Origin: Neopestalotiopsis rosae | Taxonomy: Eukaryota > Ascomycota > Sordariomycetes > Amphisphaeriales > Sporocadaceae | Assembly (NCBI GenBank): GCA_023078685.1 | Contig: JALGAS010000007.1 | Location: 1,860,001 to 1,924,000, forward strand | Reading direction: 5' to 3' | Length of the DNA stretch: 64,000 nt | Shown: in pieces, positions 23,516 to 33,463 of the stretch | How positions within the stretch are numbered: position 1 is the stretch's first letter | Layout of the letters: each line of letters opens with the position of its first letter | Translations under genes and position numbers: made by a program | The notes under the pieces: generated by a model | What the model saw: only the letters and a program-made list of their open reading frames with translations | Database searches by the model: none | What the model was told of the DNA's origin: nothing

Positions 23516-24394
23516 CTATTTGCTTGCCATATGATCTTTAAATAAGAAATCCTCACTCTTCTTCCACCAGCCTCTATCATATCTCCACAGAGTCAACCCG
23601 TTAACAAATCCCTTGCTACCCTTCCACTCGTGCGAAAGCTCCTCATAGCATGCCTCCTTTCTCTCTTTTTCATTCTCCTTATTCATAACAGTATAGTGAC
23701 CTTTCCACCCCCTTCGAGCATCCTGCTCACTCAACCAACCCTCACCCTCATCGTCATACATGTCCCCCTCCTCACCGTTCCACCGCGCCCTCAACCCCTC
23801 CCTTAAAGCCCGAACCCTCATCAGGCTCTCCCGATCAATCTCCACGCCCACCCCTTTACCCATCCGGAACACCCCACGCGGCTGCACCCGGACCGGGAAC
23901 CTCGCCGTCCGCGCCGCCGCGGCCCCAATATCGGCCCTCACCCGGTCCAGTCGTGACGCCGGCAGCGCGTGGAACAGCGTCACGTGCGCGTCCACCTTGA
24001 GCAGCTTGGGCGGGAACCACTGCCGCCGCAGCGCCGACATGTCGGCGTGGTGGCGGCCGTCGGTGAGGAGGGTCAGGACGTAGCAGTCCTCTTCGTCCTC
24101 CGCTCCGTTGGCGGCGTGCTGCTGACCGCTGCGCGTTTGCTGCGCCTGCTGGGTGGTCCGGGGTGCCATCCGTGGTCGATGGGCATCTTTGCGCTGGTGC
24201 GGTGGTGGAGGATGCGGAGCCGATTGCTGGTTCACGGCAGAATCTGGTTGAGGTACTGGTTTTCTACTATGCCTACCATCTGCTGGCTGAGATGTGGCAG
24301 TATGGAAATGATGGCCCTGGGCTGACTGATGCCCCGACGATGACGCCGGTGCCTGAGGACCGCGAGCAATGGACGCCCAGGTTGATTGAGGCAT
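23516..24394 (-). CDS. 2H phosphoesterase (2'-5' RNA ligase-like/LigT) protein
   Basis: Intronless. It has the two HxT motifs of the 2H phosphoesterase superfamily: HVTLFHAL at about residue 137 and HYTVMNK at about 233, numbered from the ATG at 24392-24394 (about 292 residues). The family hydrolyses 2',3'-cyclic phosphate or related RNA ends, or cyclic ADP-ribose products. The first 100 residues are low-complexity Gln/Pro/His-rich, then EEDCYVLTLLTDG and RRQWFPPKLLKVDAH lead into the first motif. An in-frame ATG 16 codons upstream (24442) is possible; the downstream one is preferred because the protein then starts MPQSTWASIARG. Substrate unknown. Confidence 0.8.
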   Translation of the reverse strand: MPQSTWASIARGPQAPASSSGHQSAQGHHFHTATSQPADGRHSRKPVPQPDSAVNQQSAPHPPPPHQRKDAHRPRMAPRTTQQAQQTRSGQQHAANGAEDEEDCYVLTLLTDGRHHADMSALRRQWFPPKLLKVDAHVTLFHALPASRLDRVRADIGAAAARTARFPVRVQPRGVFRMGKGVGVEIDRESLMRVRALREGLRARWNGEEGDMYDDEGEGWLSEQDARRGWKGHYTVMNKENEKERKEACYEELSHEWKGSKGFVNGLTLWRYDRGWWKKSEDFLFKDHMASK

Positions 24395-25268
24395 CTTAGA
24401 GACTTGACGAGGTAATGTATGCAGGTACAGTCGCCAAATCATACTAGTAATACAAGTGAATATAAAGACAAATTCCTGTCAGATGTAGCAGTAGACATAC
24501 TTTTTGGTCAATATAGTCGTAACAGAGTGTGTCGTACTGTTAGTTTACCAATAGACAGAACTGGCACTAGTGACGTCAACGATTACAACAAGCGTCCTTT
24601 GATCATAAATTGGCTGCTTCAAGGACCGCAGTGGTCACTAACATAAATAATCATTGACAGTTAGTCCTCAACAAAAAAACGCTGTCATGATACAGCTAGT
24701 ATGATGAGCAAGCTCTTACTTCGCTCATAAAACAAGGGCCAAGTTGACCAACAAGAGCAGGAAAGGAAGTGGTGCGCACGCCGGTCTTGGTCAAGTTCAT
24801 TGCAACCTTTTTTTGTTTTCTCTCGTTTCACATTGGCCAGCTTCAAGATCTCGGGCCGATGTATTAGATATATTAACATACATGTTCTTACTACCGTCGA
24901 GAAGACGGCCGAAGAAATCCCATACCAAAATGGAGACATCCCTGCCTCGGCTTTCACCAGAAATTCAGATTTGGTCATGACTCGGCTCACCTTTGCACGA
25001 GTTCAGCATGCATTTAAAAACTCCTTAATCAGTCCAGGTCATTGGCACTTCTTAGCCAAAGCTCCCTATCCCTCCTCAAAATCATATGGCCCAAACTCCG
25101 GTGCAATGCTGTGGAAATGCGTTTCTAACATGATTTTACACCTTTTGCCCTGTCGAATGCTGCCGTTCCAAGCCAGGATTGCTATGTGTACATTGGCGTG
25201 TTGTGCCAGTCGGGTTTTGTGACGTATTGTGATGTTCATGCCATGTTTGTAGTGTAACGCTTGCTTCT
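24395..25268. other. intergenic, no convincing gene
   Basis: 874 bp. Overlapping open frames on both strands (24685-24990 minus, 24800-25222 plus) lack a family signature and do not extend through splicing. Confidence 0.45.
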
Positions 25269-28200
25269 CTATTTCAAGTCGTTTGGGTCATGTCGGAATG
25301 TACACTGGTCGCCTTTGGCACACTTGCCTTGCGCCCAGAATGTGCACGGCTTGGTGCCAATAAGCGAGCGGTTGATGCCTTTGCGGTCATAATCCTTGCC
25401 GCGGAAGGTATCCTTGACGTTTTCTTTGCGACCACCACGGTGCGCCTTGTCATGCGGATCAGCTTCAGACGGACCGTAGTCCAACATGGCATCAGCAGCA
25501 TTGTAGTTGCGGTTGCTTCTGTCTCGGTCGCGATCACGGTGCTGGTAAGAGCGCTGTTGTTGAGTTTGCTGCTGTTGCTGTTGCGGTTGCGGTTGCTGCT
25601 GCGCTGTTGCAGGCTGCTGCTGCGCCTGGCCCAGGGATGCATAATAGGCAGCCCAAGCCGCAGCATTCGGATCTTGCTGCACCGCTTGTGCTGCGACTGC
25701 AGGTTGAGCCTGACTAGTCTGGCCACCAAGTGCAGCCAGGAGAGCACCAATGTGGCCATTTGGATCTTGTTGAGCCGGCTGTGACTGCTGCGGATACTGC
25801 GCTGCGGGAGCTTGTGCGCCGACACCACCTTGCTGGGCTTGTAGAGCTTGTGTCTGCTGAAGGATGGCAGCGTATTGGTCATATGTAAGCTGCTGTCCCT
25901 GTGCCGACTGGACTTGTTGTTGTCCTGGTGCCATTTGTGCAAAGTAGGCTGCCCAGGCTGCCGCAGTGGGATCTTGTGCAGCCTGGGTAGCAGCTGGCAT
26001 GGGAGCTGTTTGGGCAACGGACGCCGTATTGCCCCTGGCAAATTCCTCAGCAAGTTTCTTTGCACGTGTTGTTGCGTCATTTGTTGCTCTATCTGCCAAG
26101 CTCTTTTCGTACCCAGCCAGCCACTCCTTCACAAAAGCTGCATTTGTCGTCATGTGTTCAGGAGGCTCGGTAGCGGGATACAATTTACCTAGGAATGGTA
26201 TCACAAGCTCCTCAATCGCGTCAATATCTGCCTGCACCTTTGCGTCGCCATAATCGTGTCGATATATGGTCTGTAAGTTGTTGGGGTCGACTGGGTATTT
26301 GTCAACCCAACGCAATATCGCTTCGGATTTGAGAAGACGGAGCACTTCTGCGTCACGCTCGACTGGAGTCATGGCAGCCACCTTTGACGAGTACGCACGC
26401 TCTGCTGCACTTGGTGCAAATGCGTATGGCTGGAGTCGTTCTGGACTCATCATCGATGAGTCTTGCATGTCGGCGAGAAGTCGGCCGAACTTAGCAGCAC
26501 GCTCGGGGCTTGATTTATTGCGTAGTCGCTGAAGCGCTCGTTGCGTAGCTTGCTCTGCTCCAAATTGGGCGATCTCGGTCCAGCGAAGATGAAGTTCTTG
26601 CAAGTTGGGTGCATCGGCTGGAAGCTGTGATACGTGTGGAAGTACCGAAGGCTTTTCCAACTCCTTGCGAGCAGGCGATTTTGGCGTTTCAGGAATATCT
26701 GAAACCGAGGTATAGATTTCCATAAATTGGGTTTGCTCGTATTTCTCCATTGCCTGCTGATCATCTGTGCGGAAATCGGTAGCTCCTCCACGAGAGACAA
26801 AGGTCTTGTCTCGATATCCGGGATTCACCTGATCGATATGCAGGAATTCGACGGCCGGCGGATTGAGCCATGGTCGCAGGCTGATTTCTTTTGGATTTCC
26901 CTCGCTGGTGTTATCTTCCTCGTCCTCCTTCTCCGCATCTCCGTCTTGATCTTCCGCGTGACTGAGGGCTCGCTTGAGCGCTTGACCCTCCGAGCGATTG
27001 TCTCGAGCATCGCGCACCATGTTACTAGCTCGGCCCTCGTCTTCATTGGCATCGTGCTGGAAGATGCGAACCTGCTCGAGCTCGTCATCGGGCTTCCACA
27101 TGACTCTGAGGCCGCGGCGAGCTTCCTTACGAAGCCTACGTTTTCGTTCCTCTTCTGTCTCTGGAGCCTTGGTAGGTTCTTCCTTTTGCCGAGGTGGAGA
27201 CTTCGGTTTGGCGATCTCTGCGAGCAAGCCACTAATGGTCGAGAGACTGCTGGATGAAGACTGTGGTTCGACCTTCTTTGTGGCGGGCTTGGCCGCTGGA
27301 CGGGCTGTACGACCAGGAAGAAGCGATCCAGTAGACTTCGCACGTGGCTGTACAACAGTGGTCGTCTTTGTAGTGGTAGTGCTGGGCTTGGTGGCAGATG
27401 CACCCGAAGCGCCATCGACAGCAACCTTTTTGGTCACTCGTGAATCAATCTCTTCATCACGAGGTCTCTTGGAGGGTGAGCCTCCTACAGCTTTTGTGAC
27501 AATGTTATTGGCCTTCCTAGAGTCCAAAACAGCAGCGCCAGCAGGCTGCGTCTTTTTGGTCTCGGAAGACACTGCCTTTTTGGATGCTGAGACTAGATCC
27601 TTTGCAGTGAATACCGGGTTCTTCTTTGGCGCAGCCAGAGTTTCCTTGGTTTCGCTTATCGATGAATCTTTCGACTTCTTTTCTGGGTCGGCAGCCGTGC
27701 CCTTGGCCTTGGATTGAATCTGATCCAGAAAGCCTAAGCAGGTCTTGTCAAAGTCCTTTTGGTGCTTCTTGTGATATTCTGGAACTTTCAAGACACCCAA
27801 TACGAGTGATCTTTCCATAGTAGTAAAATGCGACATGAGGAAGAGGATAGCCTTGGGCAAAGGTCCGTTGAAGTCCTTGGCAGATAGGGAGTTTCTGAGG
27901 GCATTCCACAAGATGACAGCCAATTTTGAATTGCCACCCATGTTTTCGAGAACCGAGGGCTCTGCAAATTTGGTCACAGATTCAATGGCTGTGAGCATGA
28001 GCTTCATCTGTTTTCCAACGTCTGCCTCAAGAGACTCCAGTTTCTTGCTCTTCTTTTCTTTGGCGGCCTTGACTTCCTTCTTAAGATCTTTGATCTTAGT
28101 CCAGAGTTTTTCGATATGTGCACCAAAAGCTTGGATGGAGTTGGCTGTGGCATTGGGTTGCAATGCCTCCTCCGGGGCACGCCAGACAGCTATTACCACA

Positions 28201-29921
28201 TCATATTCGATGGCCCTAACAGGATCGCTTGGCCTGCCTCCTGCCTTGATTTTGCGAGCTGCTTGATCCTCCTCGCTTTCTTCAAATTCTGAGTCGCTAT
28301 CGTATTCCGAACTATCGTCAGACGAGTCGCTGCCAGTCTTCTGTGCTGACGTGGGCTTGCTGCCACTCTTTGGGCCGATCTTCTTGACGCCGATCTTGGT
28401 TGTCGGTTCGACTTGCGCAATATCTGTTAGCAGATGACACACTGGCACTCTTCCGGTATTGCATGACTTACTTCTTTCACCGGAGACTGCAACCATCTCT
28501 CGGTCTAGTCTATCCTTTTCCAATAGAATCGTACGCCTCTGAGCATCATTTTGAGCAGACTTTTCCTGCTTCCGTAACCACTTCCAATCACGACGAATCT
28601 CGCAGGGCAGTCGTTTCTGCCGATTCGGCATGAGAGGACCATCTTTTGCGTTGAAATGAGCCGAGAAAGAGAAAGAGTCATCTGGCACAAAGTCTGTCCA
28701 TTCAATATCTGTAGGAGTCTGTGACAAGAAGAGGTTTGACTCTCCATCGAGCTGAGAGAATCCATCATGTGTGAGTGGATCGAAAGGAGGGAGAAATGGA
28801 ATGACCGTGAATGTGGCAGGAGTATGCTGGGGTTGTTGCTGCACATATGTATGTGGTTGTGCAGAGTTCATCGAGGTATTGGCAACATAAGAGACAGGAG
28901 ACGGCGTGGGGATATGTTGGCCAGATGTCATCGGACTCATTGTTCGAGTGACGGGCGTCTTCGAGATTCCTGCAGAATGTTGTGCTGCGAATCCTTGTTG
29001 CTGTCCAAGGGGCTGTGACGACGCCGGAGCATTGTTGGCATGTCCATTGCTTTGAGGTTGTGCATATTGCATTTGGTTGGCATATGCTGAAGATACAGGA
29101 CCCGAATGGACGGGTGCATTTTGGTATGGAACCTGTGCGGGCTGACCTTGGTTGGGCTGGAAGTGGTATTCAGAAGGGCCCGGGTGAAGGGGCTGCGGAG
29201 GACCATGAGTTTGCATGTTCGAGACAGGTGGCGTGATAACATTTGGTCTCGAGTTCACTGGTCCGCCATGGGTGACGGGATACTGGCCAGCGCCTCTTTG
29301 AACTGGTGGCGGCGTTGGTGTGTGAGCATGAGAGGGCTGTTGAAGGTGATGTTGGTACATATTCTGTGAGCTGTCGTATGCTAGAGGCTGCTGTGCATAT
29401 TGGTTCTGAGCTCCATGGTTCACTCTATGTTCCGTATTTTGCCAAGAGCCGGCTTCGGGGTAACTATTAGCTTGTGCTGAAGTATTCCGTTGAGCCAGAT
29501 CAGGGTTAAATTGTTGATAGGACTGTTGTTGTGACGGCGGTGGGTGCTGTTGTTGCTCTTGTTGCTGAGGTGCCGATCGTTGATATGCAGGCTCATGGTA
29601 CATACCACTTCCGTAAGCAAGCGCAGGCGAGGAAGTCCGTTGCTCAATCTGGCGATTGCCGTCACTGAAGGCATTGGTGGTGCTTTGGTAATATGGTGCA
29701 TGGTAGAATTGTTGACCTGCTGGAGCAGCATGAGTTTGGCCACCATAGTTTGCAGGAGCCTGGTTCATTGTGTTCCAATCTTCCATATACAGCATCTCAG
29801 TGTCGGGGCCAAGGCCATTATTGTATGGAAGGGTCCCAGCATTTGGATCAATGGGACCATTATGTTCCATGCCGTTGGGGTGGTACTGCCCTCCCGGCCA
29901 GCCATGGCCACTCTGAGCCAT
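25269..29921 (-). CDS. PNUTS-like PP1 regulatory subunit with CCCH zinc finger
   Basis: Large nuclear protein, likely the fungal PNUTS/Ppn1 counterpart that anchors protein phosphatase 1 to the cleavage/termination machinery. An N-terminal Gln/Pro/Asn-rich low-complexity region (about 1-430) is followed by a TFIIS-N/LEDGF-like helical region (AFGAHIEKLWTKIKDLKK, then NSKLAVILWNALRN). A PP1-docking RVxF/W motif, GLRVMWKPDDELE, is encoded at 27096-27107, then an acidic stretch, more poly-Q, an RD-rich patch and a final C-x7-C-x5-C-x3-H finger (CTFWAQGKCAKGDQCTFRH). Unspliced it reads 1550 residues, but a 60-nt in-frame intron with good GTAAGT/GCTAAC/CAAG signals lies at 28412-28471, so the mature protein is probably 1530. 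Divergent from SLY1. Confidence 0.85.
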   Translation of the reverse strand: MAQSGHGWPGGQYHPNGMEHNGPIDPNAGTLPYNNGLGPDTEMLYMEDWNTMNQAPANYGGQTHAAPAGQQFYHAPYYQSTTNAFSDGNRQIEQRTSSPALAYGSGMYHEPAYQRSAPQQQEQQQHPPPSQQQSYQQFNPDLAQRNTSAQANSYPEAGSWQNTEHRVNHGAQNQYAQQPLAYDSSQNMYQHHLQQPSHAHTPTPPPVQRGAGQYPVTHGGPVNSRPNVITPPVSNMQTHGPPQPLHPGPSEYHFQPNQGQPAQVPYQNAPVHSGPVSSAYANQMQYAQPQSNGHANNAPASSQPLGQQQGFAAQHSAGISKTPVTRTMSPMTSGQHIPTPSPVSYVANTSMNSAQPHTYVQQQPQHTPATFTVIPFLPPFDPLTHDGFSQLDGESNLFLSQTPTDIEWTDFVPDDSFSFSAHFNAKDGPLMPNRQKRLPCEIRRDWKWLRKQEKSAQNDAQRRTILLEKDRLDREMVAVSGERSKSCNTGRVPVCHLLTDIAQVEPTTKIGVKKIGPKSGSKPTSAQKTGSDSSDDSSEYDSDSEFEESEEDQAARKIKAGGRPSDPVRAIEYDVVIAVWRAPEEALQPNATANSIQAFGAHIEKLWTKIKDLKKEVKAAKEKKSKKLESLEADVGKQMKLMLTAIESVTKFAEPSVLENMGGNSKLAVILWNALRNSLSAKDFNGPLPKAILFLMSHFTTMERSLVLGVLKVPEYHKKHQKDFDKTCLGFLDQIQSKAKGTAADPEKKSKDSSISETKETLAAPKKNPVFTAKDLVSASKKAVSSETKKTQPAGAAVLDSRKANNIVTKAVGGSPSKRPRDEEIDSRVTKKVAVDGASGASATKPSTTTTKTTTVVQPRAKSTGSLLPGRTARPAAKPATKKVEPQSSSSSLSTISGLLAEIAKPKSPPRQKEEPTKAPETEEERKRRLRKEARRGLRVMWKPDDELEQVRIFQHDANEDEGRASNMVRDARDNRSEGQALKRALSHAEDQDGDAEKEDEEDNTSEGNPKEISLRPWLNPPAVEFLHIDQVNPGYRDKTFVSRGGATDFRTDDQQAMEKYEQTQFMEIYTSVSDIPETPKSPARKELEKPSVLPHVSQLPADAPNLQELHLRWTEIAQFGAEQATQRALQRLRNKSSPERAAKFGRLLADMQDSSMMSPERLQPYAFAPSAAERAYSSKVAAMTPVERDAEVLRLLKSEAILRWVDKYPVDPNNLQTIYRHDYGDAKVQADIDAIEELVIPFLGKLYPATEPPEHMTTNAAFVKEWLAGYEKSLADRATNDATTRAKKLAEEFARGNTASVAQTAPMPAATQAAQDPTAAAWAAYFAQMAPGQQQVQSAQGQQLTYDQYAAILQQTQALQAQQGGVGAQAPAAQYPQQSQPAQQDPNGHIGALLAALGGQTSQAQPAVAAQAVQQDPNAAAWAAYYASLGQAQQQPATAQQQPQPQQQQQQTQQQRSYQHRDRDRDRSNRNYNAADAMLDYGPSEADPHDKAHRGGRKENVKDTFRGKDYDRKGINRSLIGTKPCTFWAQGKCAKGDQCTFRHDPNDLK
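25553..25630. repeat. CAG/CAA (poly-Gln) low-complexity tract
   Basis: Interrupted Gln-coding run inside the PNUTS-like gene (QQQPQPQQQQQQTQQQ on the minus strand), immediately before an Arg-Asp repeat. Prone to length variation. Confidence 0.75.
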
Positions 29922-32900
29922 GCTGATTCCAACACCCTGAGCTCTGGGAAGGCTCAGTGCCTACAAATCATGGGATGTGTAAGTTGATGTATAATACTAT
30001 AACGGTATACATAGCCGATTGTAGGGGAGGGGTGTGCATAGTAACACAAGGGTGTGCGCAATGCCGCAAGTCGTCAAGACATACCTGAAATCAAACGTGT
30101 CGACTATAGACCACTTCTATCAAAAGGAAAACAAAACCTTTGCGGAGGGAATCGTGTTGAGAACACTATTATTGCGCCACGCTCGAGACCAAGCAGAAAG
30201 CACTGCGTTCTGGCGACAGGACTTCTGACAGTGAGAGAGGCGGCGTCAAGAAGTTTTTGGTGTGTGGCTAGTGGGAGTTACACTAATCCCAATCTGTTCT
30301 AGTCGATAAACTAAACCAAGATGGTCGATCAGCATCTGCAAATAGTCCATGTATCGTGGAAGGAAAGACGGAAGTGAAAGTGTGGTGATTTGAGCATGAG
30401 AATGAATGATCAGCCAAGCGGCGTCGAATAGACAAAGCTGGGGAGCTATTGAGTGAGCAAGCCGTATCCGGGCAACGGTTGCCGCGGCGCGAGTCTGCGA
30501 AGGCAGACTTTAAATGTTCAAACGACGCTTTTGGGTACCCCTGCGACAGAGCTCTTGATGCTCACAAACATCATAGGGCGGAGAGAACTGATGCCACAAA
30601 TGCTACCAAACCTTATGGTTTTAACATGATAGCGAGGGCAAGGAATATTGCAAGCATGCAGCCCGGTGAACTTGGCTATTCCGGCAATTATAGAGCAGAG
30701 TCCTGTGCTGGAATTGGTGGGTTTGGGTGGCAGAGTGTGGTTGTAGCTGTGCTGGTTGCTGGCTGGGCTGGCTTGGGTGGATGCTGTCGCCGCTAGTAGC
30801 AAAATCTCAAACGTTCTTTCTGCGGGCTTGTCTGCCTGTCATTGCGTGCGTACGTGCTAGTTGGAAGGCGAACCATGAAGACCAAAATCTCATGAGCTTG
30901 ATACGGTCGATGTTTCCACAATGTGTAATCAGAGTTGCCTGCTTCTCTTCTTCTTCTTTGCAGCCCGGCGTCACCCTCCCTCCAAGTGCGGTGGGAATTT
31001 AGTGGATGAGTTACTGTGATGCAGGTGATGAGGAGCCGGCTTAGGTAGTTACCTGTAGCTCTAGCAATCAATGCTAAGCCAGCCCCTGCTGAAGCGAAGG
31101 CTGACAGGCACGTCCGTTATGGTTGTGCGCACGCATTTGGCTGCCAGGTACTGTGTAGGTCGCTTGCCAGCAAATGAGGAGCCAAGATCGCCCAACTCAC
31201 TCACTCCGTACTCTCACTCTTAGCAATTCTTCATGACCCCTGCCAGACTCGCAATTCACTGCTGCGAGCTTTAGGACATTGATTCTTAGCTCTTTTTTCT
31301 TTGTCACTCCGCGTGCACGCCTGTACAGGCAGCAGTAGGGAGATCGCTGAACAATACATGCATACATAATATGTAGGCAGGACATTAAAAGGCTGGACAG
31401 CCTTGGACAACGCGATAATAGCAGAGTGCAAGTGCTTGGAGAAGTGTATGTGTGATGATGGGAAACGGGGAGGAGAGTTTTTAGTTAAGCATACCCTAGA
31501 ACTTGCAGCGTTGCGGCTGAAGTGTGAGTTTTGGCGTCGATGATGTTGGCTGTTTGGGTCCTGGACTCGTGCGTGCCGGAGAGATCATCAAGCGTTTGAT
31601 CAATTACGTGCCCTCTTCAACTGAGAGACGCTGCAGCAATTACAAGATGATCCCTGCTGACGATGCAAGAATGGCCAGACTGGAGAGAAGAAAGTTGAAA
31701 GTCCGGTGATGGTAGTCTAAAATTCAGAGCGACGAAGAGAAAAAAGAGAAGAGCCAGTTTCAACCCGTGTCGCAAGGAGAAGTGGCCAGTCGCGCGCACC
31801 CAGTCCCAAAGAACAAAAATGCGACTGGAGTGGCAATTGAGAACAGAGGCTTTAGATGCCCCTGAGGTGCCCACCGACAACAGCGGAAATGCACCGAAAT
31901 ATAGAGACAGATGGTCTAGATGAAAATTTAAAAAGACCGTCTTGATCTTCTACCTCCCGCACGATGGGCGATGGATGTGTCGATGCTGATGATGGTCGAC
32001 AACAAAGCGTGGTTTGGCGACAACAACAAACGAAGGGAAGAAAGAGATTGGGCTTGGGGGAGATGGAATTGGAATGACAACGGAGGGGGAGAAAACCAAG
32101 CGCCGAGCTTAGACCTTCCCAAGCAGAAGGCGAGCGGATGGAGGAAGGTACCAGGGCTAGCGGCTGGCGGTAATGTAGTGAATGGGTTGGGCCTTGGCTG
32201 GCTATGGCTGGCTGCTGATGGGAAACTCTGCTAGTTCGAGGGCGCAGTGACTGAGACAGACACCACCACGGCGGTGCAGTGGACGTCAATCACTGTGAAA
32301 TCCTGGCGGCTGGCGGCCCTTGTCTTGAGTATCCTTGTCTTGCGTCAAGTGCTTGTCAACTGGCCAACACCATTCATTTGTTCAAGCGGTATGTCCACAC
32401 CATTAGACCAACCAGATGACGGCCGAAAGCAATTCTATCCAAGTGTGCTTTGTCCATCGTAGGTCCATCGTACAATTACCTAACCTCATGATATATGAGA
32501 AGCATCATCCAAGTATGTGGCCAAATCATCATTTCAAGTTGACTTTTACCCAACACAGATTTTTTTGTTGTCCGTAACTGCAACACTCCCGAGGTCATAT
32601 CCGACATGCTCCTGCATCCTCTTGCACGGCGATATCAGCCGGATTTGTACTAGATTAGGAGATATTCATACGCAGTACATGATTCTGACAGCACCTTCAA
32701 AGTATCTGGACACAGTTCAACACCGACGCAAAAGACTGAGTTACTCCTCTACCTCTGCATCACCCTCTATGCATAGAACATGTATATTCATGACACTACT
32801 ATTGGTGGCTAATGCAACGACCTCGGTTGGGTCGCATAGTACAATATGATGTGGTCGAATGCAGAGATTCACTTCAAGATGCTACATATGTATTGACAGG

Positions 32901-33463
32901 ATAATGTAGGTACTTGCTCCGTAGCAGCTTTGCTGGTAAAGCTAGCATTTCAGAGCTGCCTAGCTGCCTACATATGTAGCTGCCATGTGTACACCAGGGA
33001 GCTTCAAGGTACCGCAAATAGTCCCAGCAAAGCATTACGTATTGCACTTGCACGATGACAATCTGTACAGAATATAAAAGTATCCAAAACTACAAATCAG
33101 CATGTGTATGAAAATTAGGAAAATAGCCGCTATGATTTTACGATTTCTCACTTTTACATCGGTATGCCATACGGCTACAGCAAATGATGGATTGTCTTGT
33201 GTACATAATGCGGTGATCTTGATCATTTCCACGCCCAAAGTACCCTGCCCCACCAAGTACGTAGTTTAGGTAGGTGAGGTACCTGCAACTGCAACGTAGT
33301 CGCTCTTTCTTGTCCGGCGCCGCGCTCCTGGCACGAACCACGTAGGCGAGAACAAGAGAAACCTCCAGCACGACGAATATTGCGACAGATCGCCCATATC
33401 CGCTCCTTTGCACCCGGCCGTAATCGTCGCTGTCTATAGAGGACAGAAGTGCTCGTGCTGAAT
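29922..33463. promoter_or_regulatory. 3.5-kb divergent intergenic region (PNUTS-like / SLY1)
   Basis: No reading frame here shows a family signature or splices into one. It contains several CT- and AG-rich blocks (for example around 30940-30960 and 31730-31760) and GGCTGGCT-type microrepeats near 30750-30785 and 32190-32215. It is unusually long for a fungal divergent promoter; unannotated long 5' leaders or a noncoding RNA are possible. Confidence 0.45.

Noticed and set aside
24685..25222. Possible F-box-like start (LPRLSPEIQIW) and other frames
   Set aside because: Only a few residues match, no continuation and no consistent splicing.
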